Under the pieces are notes generated by a model, which did no database searches, was not told the DNA's origin, and worked only from the letters and a program-made list of their open reading frames with translations. This document shows positions 1-11,811 of a stretch of 64,000 bases of DNA, piece after piece (within the stretch, counting starts at the first letter, position 1; each line of letters opens with the position of its first letter). Both the position numbers and the translations under genes were made by a program. The stretch is from the NCBI RefSeq assembly GCF_003363775.1, contig NZ_CP031376.1:1054001-1118000 (forward strand), read 5' to 3'. The DNA comes from Spiroplasma alleghenense (lineage in GTDB: Bacteria > Bacillota_I > Bacilli_A > Mycoplasmatales > Mycoplasmataceae).

Positions 1-1089
1 GATGGTTTGAGAAGAAATCTCAACTGTACCATTTCAATTTTTATAATAAACTTTATTCAGTCCATAGGCGCTTGATATTCGTAAGGGAAAAATAATTGAC
101 TGAAAATGGGTTATCATTCTATTAACAGAAGCAATATCTCCATCACCTAAAGTGTCGGTAGCTTTTTGAAATTGAATAGTAGCTTCTTTAAAAAGAACGT
201 TACTTATAACTGCAGCGGGAACGAATCATATCCACCAAATTGATAAAGCAGTTGCTGCAATTGAGCTAGCCCCAATATTCATAGCATTATTATATTTAGA
301 AGTCACATCATTAAAATTGTTTCAACTATAAGTTGTTTCATCAAATAATTTCGAATCTAATCTACTTATATTATCAATTTCAAAATTAAGTTCAGTAATT
401 GATTCGTTTACATTTTTTGTTTTTTCATCAATTTCTGAAACACGAATTATGTTATCTGCTATTATTTCATTATTTTCTACAAACTCTTTTTTCATAATTT
501 CTTGTTTAATAATTTTTATATCCAGAAGGCCTTGAATGACCTTTATAAAAGACTCTCTACAGTTATATATATACTTGTATTTTTCAACATTATTTAAATT
601 TGATCATTCATCAAAATTATATTTAAAGAATTCTATTTTCATGATTTGATCATAATCATCTGAGCTTACTAGATTTTCATATGCTAAAATATTTTGAAAT
701 AAAATATTTTTTACAAAACCAATTTGTTCACGAACTTGACCTTCACTATAATTTCGGGTTACCAATCTGGAAGAAATTTCATTTTGAATTTGTAGATTGA
801 CATCAACAAAATCACTGTTTTGAACCATACTTCTATGGAAAGAATTAGCACTAACCTTTTCTAATTCGTTTAAATACAAAGCTGTTAATTCCTCTTCAAT
901 GTCAGCCTTTTGAAATGAGGAGATAACTTGTTGTTTTGAAGTAAAATTATAATTATTTTTTAATTGAATTTGAGGGTTATTATTATGTGATAAAGAGTTT
1001 GCTAAAATTGCTGAACTGGAAGCCACTAGCGCCAGACTACCAAAGACCCCTAATCATAAATATGTTTTTTTATTTGATTTAATTTTCAT
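1..1089 (-). CDS. Signal-anchored membrane protein, copy 1 (C-terminus outside window)
   Basis: I do not recognise a named family. With TGA as Trp the frame is open from the ATG at 1089 to the window edge. The N-terminus is basic, followed by a hydrophobic stretch (LGVFGSLALVASSSAILA) that looks like a signal peptide or anchor without a lipobox cysteine. A charged helical part follows, then a second hydrophobic stretch near residues 275-300. The first ~170 residues are almost identical to the protein at 3817-5478, after which the two diverge. It is probably exported or anchored with the bulk outside. Start chosen because it gives the complete signal sequence. Function unknown. Confidence 0.75.
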
Positions 1090-1841
1090 TTTCGCACTTT
1101 TCTATTATGACTTATTGAATTTTATCAAAAAATCAATGAATTTGATTTTTAACTATATCAGCTATTAAATAGAAAATTGCAAAGTAAATTTATGCTTTAT
1201 TCTTGATTAAGTATTATATACTCTATAAAAGCTAACAAATTAATTATATACTATTCTTATTAAAATTAGCAAAAATATAAAATTTGAGTAATATGAAAAA
1301 AAACAGCGTATAAACGCTGTTTTTGCACTATTCTTAAACATTCTCCCCTTTTGATTAAATTATTTTTTGATATCAATGAAAAAAATCTTTTTTAAAAAGC
1401 TTTTTGTTTCCATCTCAAAAATCATCTTGGTCTATATAAATTAAACCATAAAGTTTCGACATTTCAATAGTTCCATGAGGGATTACATCAATTTGAGTCC
1501 ATAAAGTATAACCTAAAACATCTACCTTATCTTCATTAATAGCTTTACTCATTTCATTAATATTTTGACTTAAATAATCAATTCGATAATCATCATGGAT
1601 TTCATTATTCTTATCTAAACTATCAACAACTCCAATACCGTTTCAGCCACCACTAATGGTAAGTTATAGCGGAAGTATAAATCATTCATAGTATAACGAA
1701 TTCCTTGAGGATCAATTTGTCATCCTCATTCTGAAGCCTTTAAAAATGGATTTTACCAAGGGTCACTAAGTTTCCTTCGGTTTTTTGGCCATTATCAAAT
1801 CCTGAAGTTCCTGACATATAATGGTTGGAACCAATATAATT
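578..1841. repeat. Long direct duplication, copy 1 (partner 4978-6215)
   Basis: This stretch matches 4978-6215 in the same orientation. It covers the 5' half of the membrane protein gene, its upstream region, the hairpin terminator and the 3' third of bgl. Identity is very high over 580-1320 and lower over the bgl part, where this copy carries frameshifts. It shows that the locus was duplicated and that this copy has decayed. Confidence 0.85.
1296..1324 (-). terminator. Rho-independent terminator of the bgl remnant
   Basis: A stem of AAACAGCG / CGCTGTTT with a short loop, flanked by A and T runs on both sides. On the minus strand it follows the 3' end of the bgl remnant. The same hairpin follows the intact bgl at 5686-5711. 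Confidence 0.75.
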
Positions 1842-1850
1842 CACAGGATT
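1334..1850 (-). pseudogene. 3' remnant of a 6-phospho-beta-glucosidase gene
   Basis: The DNA aligns with the last ~500 bases of the intact bgl at 5720-7171 (stop codon at 1334-1336 against 5720-5722). Two single-base deletions break the frame: one T is missing near 1640 (CCGTTTCAGCC here, CCGTTTTCAGCC in the intact gene) and another in the T-run near 1752. Similarity ends near 1841-1850, where it jumps to sequence homologous to the 3' end of the MerR-like gene. The 5' two thirds of bgl and the whole PTS gene are missing. Not functional. Confidence 0.85.
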
Positions 1851-1904
1851 ATTAAAAAATGAAATAGAGCATAACGGCTCTATGGTCCATATAAATAAAT
1901 TGAA

Positions 1905-2095
1905 AGGATTTTAAGACATTACTTCCCCATTCCTTTAACCATTGTATTAAAAATATTGTGTTTTGATTAACTTGTGAGGAATCTTATATAAAAATCCAAA
2001 TTAGTTTATGTGAATTTACTTTAGGTAAAAACTACTATGAAACTTTTCTAAAATTTTGAAAAAATAAACTTTGTGCAATAAAATATGAGAAATAA
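1905..2095 (+). pseudogene. 3' remnant of the MerR-like regulator gene
   Basis: This resembles 9475-9660, the 3' end of the regulator gene at 8896-9651, including the stretch AAAACTACTATGAAACTTTT. The frame is broken by substitutions and indels. Together with the bgl remnant it shows that the copy once held bgl, PTS and regulator and later lost about 3.2 kb internally. Confidence 0.75.
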
Positions 2096-2133
2096 ATATG
2101 ATAACTAACGGAAAAAATATTTATCAATCATTA

Positions 2134-2180
2134 AATCTTATTTAGGAACCATTTTATGTCTCTTTAAGGTAGATGTTTCT
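2134..2180. mobile_element. Decayed end of IS-A
   Basis: The sequence GGAACCATTTTATGTCTC and the following AGATGTTTCT are a degenerate copy of the right end of IS-A (11050-11107). It sits after the regulator remnant, just as IS-A follows the intact regulator gene, so the element was probably in place before the locus was duplicated. Confidence 0.6.
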
Positions 2181-2317
2181 TAATAACTATTATACAAATA
2201 TACTTATTATTAAAATTTTTAATAATTTTGATTTTTAATTCAAACTTATCTTTATACTTGAAGTCGATTTTAAAATTATTTGCAAAATTTGATGTAGCAA
2301 AATTTTCAATAATATCT

Positions 2318-3772
2318 TTAAATTATTTTTAAATTCTTGTTTCTAAAAATAAGATAATGAATCATCGATAACGTAATTAATAAAATAGCCGCAGAAAATG
2401 CCACCAGAAGAAATATTACTACTGGATTAAAAGCCGCTGCATACAAACTTTGTAATCCTTTTGCAGCATTATCTATCTGTAATTCTAAAGCTTCCTTACC
2501 AACTGTTTTAATTAGATAATTTTTTTCAAATATAAAATAAAGAGAACTTTCAAAAGCGACTCTATAGCTTTCGGGATTAAGGAAAAATATCAATTGAACT
2601 GTGGTATTAATAATCAAAATTAACAAAAAGACATTATTAATAATAAACCTTTTTTCACTTACATTCCCTTTTTGATATGCTTTCAGCGAAAATAAATTTA
2701 AAAAAGAAAAACCTCACAAAAGTAAAAATGTTATAAAAAATAGCCAAGAAGGATCTATTAATCTACCAATAGAATAAGAGTTGACTAGTAAATTTGGATA
2801 AAAATAGGTATTTTTTATCACATCACCATTTTGGTCGATGAATCCGTTGAAATAATCGATTTCAACAAATGGGATTTCTCGAAAACTTACTGAATTGAAA
2901 ATTAAGACAAATCAAAATATCATCGATAGTGAAGATACAATCAAAGTTGATATAAATGATATTAAATAATATTTTTTTGCTATCTCAAATCCTGGTTTAT
3001 TCGAACACAATTGTGTCACTTTGAAATCGATTTCAGTTTTACCATGCTCTAATTCAGAGTTAATCAATTGCTCTTTCAAAAAATTTTTTGTAAATGATTC
3101 ATCTTTTATTGAATCCGATTTTTTATTTTTAATTTCAAAAAAATCTTGAATCAAGCAAAACAATATTGTAAAAATTGTTAAAATACAAGTAGTAATAGCT
3201 ACAATATTTAATATAAAAAATTTATTATATTCAAAACTTTCAATTACTGACTTTCTGAATATCTCAAGTTCTTTTTGAGAATTTGTTGTATTAAAAAAAT
3301 CTCTACCAAAATAATTATATATTTGTTCATCAAATACTTTTGTGAAAGTATTTTTATTAAGTGGCATAGAAAACCCTATTATTAAAATGATGATAATGAT
3401 TATTGAAAGTATCCCCGAAGTAATAAAAGTTTTTCTTCCAATTATTCCCTCTTTTATCTGTAGTATTAAAGGCGGCAGAAAAGCAATAAAAAATAACATG
3501 TTTGTTAAAAATGATATAAAAAAACGACCATTATAAAATATTTTGCCTCCAAAAGGAAATAATAAATATTTAGAATTTAATATTGTTTTATCTGAAATAT
3601 CAACTCCATTTACAACAAAGCCGTTAAAAAAATCTTTTTCTATTCCTGGAAGGTATTTTATATTAATTTCTTTGTCAATTATTAAGCAAAAATAAAAGTC
3701 AGAAAAAAATACTAATAAAGCAAGTAAAATATATGCGATAACAATTGCAATTAATTTTTGTTTTTTGTTCAT
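2318..3772 (-). CDS. Multi-pass membrane protein with internal duplication
   Basis: Unknown 484-residue membrane protein, read through TGA at 2912-2914. The start at 3772 begins MNKKQKLIAIVIAYILL. About seven or eight hydrophobic segments are visible. The two halves are related: each has a TM segment, an outside loop containing FNGF (DFFNGFVVNG and DYFNGFIDQNGD), then TM segments, a charged turn and a long loop before the last TM. It is therefore a tandem repeat of one ~240-residue unit. It lies behind the membrane protein at 3817-5478 on the same strand, so the two may be co-expressed. Transport or surface function is possible, but nothing in it shows a substrate. Confidence 0.7.
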
Positions 3773-4977
3773 TTTATCCTTTCCAAATTCTTGTATTGAA
3801 TTTAATTGTTTTAAAATTAATAAAATAAATTATTTAAAATGTTAATATTTTTAATATAAATATCTTCAAAAATAGTTTGTCAATAAATTTTGTCACTATA
3901 GGTGTATTCAGAATTAAATTTATCAAGTTTATTTTTCAAAACATCAATGCTTTGATTAACTTCTTTTCTAGAACTTATATACTTTTCAGTTAATTCAATA
4001 CTGTTATAGTAGCTTTTTTCGTTATTTTGATTTTTAAAAAAAATATCATTTTCTTGAATAAGATTTCCTGCCGAGAATTTTTTATCCATGTCTGAAAAAT
4101 TTAATTCAATTTCTTGATTAAAAACTTTGAGATCACTATTTTTGATTTTTGCAATTTTATTTTCGAAGTTTAAATTATTTTTTTCAAATAATAAATTGAA
4201 TATTTCATTGTCAAATAATCTAATTTTTGAAGTGATGGAATCAATTTCTCCCTTAGAAGTATCAAGACTTTGCTTTTCTATTTTTTTAGAAGTTTCATTA
4301 AATTCTTTTTTTGATTTAATATAATTGTCAGTTATGAAACCCATTGTGGCTGCTGTTATTAAAATATTAAAGGCTTTTATCAGGCGATCAACTATAATAA
4401 TGGTTTTGCCAAAAAATTCACTAAGATTATTTGATAAATTTAGATTTTTAATGAATATTTTAATTATTGGTACAGAATATTTTATTTTTTTAAATACATT
4501 GGATATAAAATCTATAGATTTTTCTAATTCAGATTTTGAATATACTATAGAATTTTTGAAAAGTTTAACATCTAATTCAAAAATCTTGCCTGCAGCAATA
4601 GCGGCCAAAGTGGCCGGAGGTCAAAAAAAACTCCAAGCGGTTACACCGATTGTAATAGAACCCTGTGTCATAGCCAATGCATATCTTGCTGTAACATCCA
4701 CAAATTTATCATTATTTTCTGTTATTTCGTTAATAAGAGAGTTATCAAGATAATCAACATTTTCAATTTCAACCGCTAATTCTTTAATAGAATTATCCGC
4801 ATCACGAGTTTGTTCATCAATTACCGTAATTCTTTCTTCATTTTCTTTAATTGTATCTAAATTTGCTTCAAATTCCCTCTTCATTAGTTCTTGTTTGATT
4901 TCCTTGGTTTTTATTAAATTTTGCAATACCGATACTAGAGTCTCTCTATAATCATATATATACTTATATTTTTCGAC

Positions 4978-7171
<2,194 letters not shown>

Positions 7172-8771
7172 ATTTATTTTTCTCCTTTATGTATTTTTTA
7201 ATAACTTTATTGTTGGTTTTAACTGGTTTGATTTCTTCAATCCTAGTTTCTTCATTAATAATTCCTCAGTCTGCTTCAAAGATTTGAGCAGTACGAGTTT
7301 TAAAGTATTTAGTTTGACCCAGTATTATAGTTGAGATAAAAGTCACAGGAACCATGACCAATACCCCAATAGTTTCTCAAACAATTCCTCCCCCAGCTCA
7401 AGTTTGAATTCCAATTTCGGTTGGGGGTTGTTGGGCCATTGAAATAATTCCAAAGATTCCTGCTGACCCCACAACTCCAAATACTCCCGCAGCTGTAATT
7501 AGTATTGTTCCTACCAGAGTTCCAATTGAAGCTGCTAGTAATGGATACAAGTATTTAAAATTAACTCCAAATAAGACTGGTTCACTAATACCTCCCACAA
7601 TGGCCGCCAGCCCTGAAGGAATAGCAACTTCACTGACATTTTTAACTTTTCGGTGTTGGTAGTTCATCGCCAAACAAGCCACTCCTTGAGAAATGTTATT
7701 GATAATAATAAACCCGATTAGGATTGTTCCTTGGTACAACGCTTGATCTTGAAACAAGATCGGGGTAACTGTTCGGTGTAATCCTAAAATTACCATGGGC
7801 CCATAACAAGCTGCTAGAATTGGGGTAAAAATAAATTTAGCAACACTTTGAGTAGTGGCTCACTTAATCGCAATTGAAATATAGTTAGTCATTAACAATC
7901 CAATGGGAGCTATAATAAATATCGCTACTAAATAGGTTGTTAGAATAACCAATAATGGTTGAAGCAACATTTTAGCTGTACCATTTTTAATATTGTTAGT
8001 TCACTTTTCCATGTAAGCCCCAAAGATAGCTACCCCAATCATGGGAATGATTAATCCTGCAAATGATATTTTTCATGGATAAAATACTGTGCTATTGAAT
8101 AGATTTCATCCCGGCATAACATCAATGATATTTTGTCCTTTATCTGGGGTGACTGCCCCCATGGCTGTTAGAGCGGGAGAAGTTAGCACAACCCCAAGTG
8201 CTAAACCAAATAATCCATTACAGTTAAAGGCTTTAAAGGTTGTATAAGCTACACCCACAGTTATAAATAAGGTTAGCCCATCAATTAGAACTTTTAAAAT
8301 TGAATCAAATTGATTAAAGAACTCTACACTTCCTGCCAGTGAGCCATTATTACCAGTAAAGTCAATGGTTCCTAAAGCACGAATTGTTGATATTAGTCCA
8401 TAGGCAATTAGCACCGTCACAATGGGAGCAAAGATTCGCGACACTGTTCTTAAAGCTCGCGAGAATCAATTCCCTTGTTTGATTTGATTATTTTTAACTT
8501 CAAAATTAATATCCCCAGAATATAAAGGTTGAAACTGGTTATAAAATTCAATAACATCAGCTCCAATTACCACTTGATATTCACCCGGTGCATTAATAAT
8601 TCCTTTACACCAAGAATGAGATTTGATTTCTTTTTCCTTAATTTTATCTAAGTCTTTAATTTCAAAGCGCATTCGTGTTTAACAGTGAGTCACTCGATTA
8701 ATGTTATCTTTACCACCCAAGAGCTTTAATAACTCCACGGCAGGTTGGCCATACTTTGATAATTTACTCAT

Positions 8772-8895
8772 AATATTTTCCCTTCCTGTAGGAACTCCTA
8801 CATTAATATTATAAAAGAGTAGAGAAATATTTTTTTCCTCACCTAAGGTACGGAAATATTTTTTATGAGTTATAATTATTTTAAAAGGAGTTATT
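8772..8895. promoter_or_regulatory. Divergent promoter region of PTS-bgl and the MerR-like gene
   Basis: This 124-bp gap separates divergent genes. On the minus strand TATAAT lies near 8805-8812 and serves the PTS gene. On the plus strand TATAAT at 8871-8876 precedes AAAAGGAG and the regulator ATG. A palindrome ACCTAAGGT (8841-8849) lies between them, the kind of site MerR-type activators bind. A second perfect inverted repeat, TGTAGGA-AC-TCCTACA (8787-8802), lies in the PTS leader just before its ribosome site and may be an operator or a leader hairpin. Confidence 0.55.
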
Positions 8896-9651
8896 ATGGA
8901 GCAATTTTATACTACAAAGCAAATTTCCAAAATATGTTCAGTTACTCGCAAAGGTTTAAATTACTATCAAGAAAAAGGTTTGTTAATTCCAGCAAAGATC
9001 GAGAATAATAAAGCTCTATATAGTGGTGCCAACATTGCCACTTTACAACAAATTTTATTATTAAAAAAACTTCATTACTCAATTGATGAAATTGAAATCA
9101 TTATGCTTAGTGAAAACTGAAATCCTAAATATATGTTCCAAAACTATCAAGTCTATTTAAAACAACGAATTTTAGATTATCAAACTATGTGTGAATCTTT
9201 ACAAGAAGTTGAGCAGATGTATGAGAATAATAACTTTGATAATATTATGGATCGAAAAAACTTTATTATCTTTAGTAAAAAGAAATCCGTTTCATCAGTT
9301 ATATGAAAATTTTGAGATGATAAGAATGAATTTATTAAAAATAAAAATCAAAAAGATTTACTAACCAGCTACATGAAAAAAACTTTTGTTATGTACAAAG
9401 ATTATCTAGAAAATAAAATAGAGCTTGTCCAGCTTTATGATTTATATGAAGAAATTGAAGGGATTTTAAAACAATCTTTCCCCCATTACTTTAACCCTTA
9501 TATTAAAAATCTGGGGTTTTGATGAACCTATGAAGAATCTTATATTAAAATCCAAATCAGTTTATGTGGATTTACTTTAGGTAAAAACTACTATGAAACT
9601 TTTTTAAGATTTTGACAAAATAAACTTTGCTCTGGGGGATATGAGAATTAG
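8896..9651 (+). CDS. MerR-family transcriptional regulator
   Basis: A 251-residue protein with an N-terminal MerR-type winged helix (residues 4-70: YTTKQISKICSVTRKGLNYY), a coiled-coil linker around 75-115, and a C-terminal helical domain of unknown ligand. The start at 8896 follows AAAAGGAG. It is transcribed away from the PTS-bgl genes, the usual arrangement for a local activator; regulation of the beta-glucoside operon is an inference from position. A degenerate copy of its 3' end lies at 1905-2095. Confidence 0.8.
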
Positions 9652-9716
9652 AATTAAATACGAAAAAGTACTTTTAAAATAAATAAAAAATCAGCTTAAT
9701 GAGAAACATCAACCTT

Positions 9717-9753
9717 AAGGAGACATCATCAAAAACGATGAATCTCCTTTTTT
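9717..9753 (+). terminator. Terminator inside the left end of IS-A
   Basis: AAGGAGA and CATC pair with GATG and TCTCCTT, followed by six T on the plus strand. It would end transcripts entering the element from the regulator gene at 8896-9651. Confidence 0.65.
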
Positions 9754-9755
9754 AA

Positions 9756-11051
9756 TTAATACCTTAAATTTTGTAGATTATTTTTGGCAAAAACAAATTT
9801 ACTAAATTCATTTTCAAAATTTTCTATGCTATCAAATTCTATTCCACAAGTTTTAAAAAAAATTGTCTTTATTCAACCATTCATAGATTCTGTTGGTGCG
9901 TTATGTTTAAAACCCGCTTTAGACATCGACATGATAAAGTTATTTTGTTTTTCTTCGAAATTTTTAACTATAATTGAGGCATTTGCTCTGCCGCGATCAG
10001 ATTGAATAATTGCATCATTGAAACTATTTTTCAAACAATATTTGTGTACTTGTTTTATAACATCCAAAACAATTTGTGCATTTTCGCTGGTACCAAATTT
10101 TCATCCAATTACTTTGCGACTGTAGAAATCATAGGCAATTTCACAAAGTAATTCAACTTTCTTACCATCAATTAATAGCTTAAATACGGTTCCATCAATT
10201 CCGATTTTTTCGCCGCAATTGTTAGCACTAAAATTGTTTTCGATCAAATCAGCTCTAATGGTTTTTTCCATTAAATCGCGACCTAGAATTTTGCTTCGCT
10301 TGAATCGGTAAGGGCTTTGAAATTTAAATTCGTTATCTTTCATTATTTTTAGAATTGTTTTAACACTAACTTTAATGTTAAAAACAGATTTAATTCATAA
10401 TTTAATGTTTTTAGCACCCGATGATATCTTGTTTTCTTTGAAAAACTCATTTATCAATTGAATAACATCGTGCTTAATTTTACTTTGAAAAATCGGTAAA
10501 GTGCTTGAATTAAATTTATAATCATTTTTAGAAATATTGTTTAATAATAAATTATCTTTTTTAAACTTTTGATATTTGCTTCGAGAAACCTTGGCAATTT
10601 TGCACATTTTGGCAATTGATAAAACTTTGCGAAATTCAATTTCATAAATTAAACAAAAAGCTTTGTACTTATACTCCCTCGTTGCTTGAATCATCATCAC
10701 TTGTTGGCGGCTGTAATTCATGCAAGAGGGCATGCACTTTTCCATGAACTCTTTTTCAATCTGTAGTTTTAAAAATTCCTCATCTTTCTTTTTTAGTTGT
10801 TTTTGTAGCTCTTCTATTTTGTCTGTTAATACTTTATTACTAACATCTTTTTTCAAAATATAATCTCCTTTGCAAGATAATTTATTTCCTGCATTCTTTA
10901 TGGATTGATTATACATTGAAACTCATAATTTTATAAGTTGTGGACCAGATTTTATATCATAATCTTTTGCAAGTTCACTAGCACTAAATCCTTTATTATA
11001 AAGTTCAATAATTAATAATTTTAATTCCTGAGAATATGGTTTTTGGGGCAA
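9756..11051 (-). CDS. IS3-type transposase, single open frame (IS-A)
   Basis: A 431-residue DDE transposase. An N-terminal helix-turn-helix part (SQELKLLIIELYNKGFSASE) is followed by a basic and coiled region and by an rve-type integrase core with IGIDGTVF, IIQSDRGRANAS and NAPTESMNGW carrying the D, D and E residues. Most IS3 elements split this into two frames; here it is one. The start is a TTG at 11049-11051 directly behind the T-run of the right-end hairpin, so the ribosome site AAAGG lies inside that stem. The frame is intact, so the element may still be active. Confidence 0.88.
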
Positions 11052-11101
11052 AAAAATCAACCTTTCTTTAGGAAACCATTTTAGGTCTCCTTAAGGTTGA
11101 T
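11050..11101 (-). terminator. Terminator / translation-blocking hairpin in the right end of IS-A
   Basis: On the minus strand ATCAACCTT pairs with AAGGTTGAT, enclosing an inner hairpin GGAGACC/GGTTTCC, and is followed by seven T. The stem contains the likely ribosome site of the transposase, so RNA entering from outside would be ended or made untranslatable. Confidence 0.65.
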
Positions 11102-11156
11102 GTTTCTATGGAAACTAAATAAATTTTCCAGATAGAGCTGATATTTTATTTTAAAA

Positions 11157-11504
11157 CTATTTATTAAATTTTTGATACATTCTAAGCATCTTTTTAGCCA
11201 AGGCAATAATTGTTTGACTTGACAGTAATTGGTCTTCTGAACGAATTAGCAATAAACTAATTTCATTTTTTTCACCTTTGGTTTCATAAAAAATTAATTC
11301 GCTGTGAGTTTTTTCATCATTTAATGCCGCTTAATCAGCTATTACTATTTTTTAGTTTGCCAGGTTATAATCACCTTTTTTTGCAAAATCGATCACCTCT
11401 ATTGCGTGAGATTTAGAATCCCCATATGATGAAAAAATTGCAAAGCATGCTAATTCTAATTTCTCGCTCCCAGATTAAATTTTTTAATTATAGTGATCCT
11501 CCAT
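11157..11504 (-). pseudogene. PTS lactose/cellobiose-type EIIA pseudogene
   Basis: The frame (ATG at 11504, stop at 11157) gives a ~115-codon product that resembles small PTS IIA proteins of the lactose/cellobiose family: LELACFAIFSSYGDSKSHAI, then ALNDEKTHSELIFYETKGE and ISLLLIRSEDQLLSSQTI. Four in-frame TAA codons interrupt it, at positions where Glu or Gln codons would be expected. The active-site segment usually reads (V/L)HAxDHLM, but here it reads IRSEDQLLS, so the phosphorylatable His is gone as well. No EIIB or EIIC partner is next to it. Dead gene. Confidence 0.75.
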
Positions 11505-11811
11505 AGTTATTACATCCTTTGAGGAAATTAAACGCAAATTTATATATTATCAAAACATAAAATAATAGAATAAAAATACTCCATTATTTAATATCCAATT
11601 GTTCAAATATTACCAAGAACAGAAGCTCAGCAATTATTTTTCTGTAGTACGTATTAAAGTATTTTACTTTACTTCTTAAAACCATGACATTCTTTTCTTT
11701 TTCTATTCTTTTCTCTTGACCAGTTGTTGTAATAAAGAAAAGATTTTCATAATCACTTTTTTTAATTTTTTGGTACAAATAGTACAACCATAGTCAACTT
11801 GTACGTCTAAT
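11505..11811. other. Spacer region on the leader-distal side of the CRISPR array
   Basis: No convincing gene. A 67-codon minus-strand frame (11584-11787) has only a TTG start and no recognisable motif. No degenerate repeat is seen next to the first repeat at 11812. Confidence 0.5.

Larger units (their letters stand above)
9702..11107. mobile_element. IS-A, complete IS3-type insertion sequence
   Basis: A 1,406-bp element with perfect 23-bp inverted repeats (9702-9724 and 11085-11107, AGAAACATC...GAGAC). It is flanked by the direct repeat ATG (9699-9701 and 11108-11110), the 3-bp target duplication usual for IS3-type elements. One transposase gene fills the interior on the minus strand. Both ends contain inward-facing hairpins. 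Remnants of the right end occur at 2134-2180 and 20831-20880. Confidence 0.93.

Noticed and set aside
3342-4753. Plus-strand frames opposite the membrane protein genes
   Set aside because: Shadows of the minus-strand genes without ribosome sites or motifs.
11584-11787. 67-codon minus-strand frame next to the array
   Set aside because: Only a TTG start, no family resemblance, AT-driven composition; not listed as a gene.
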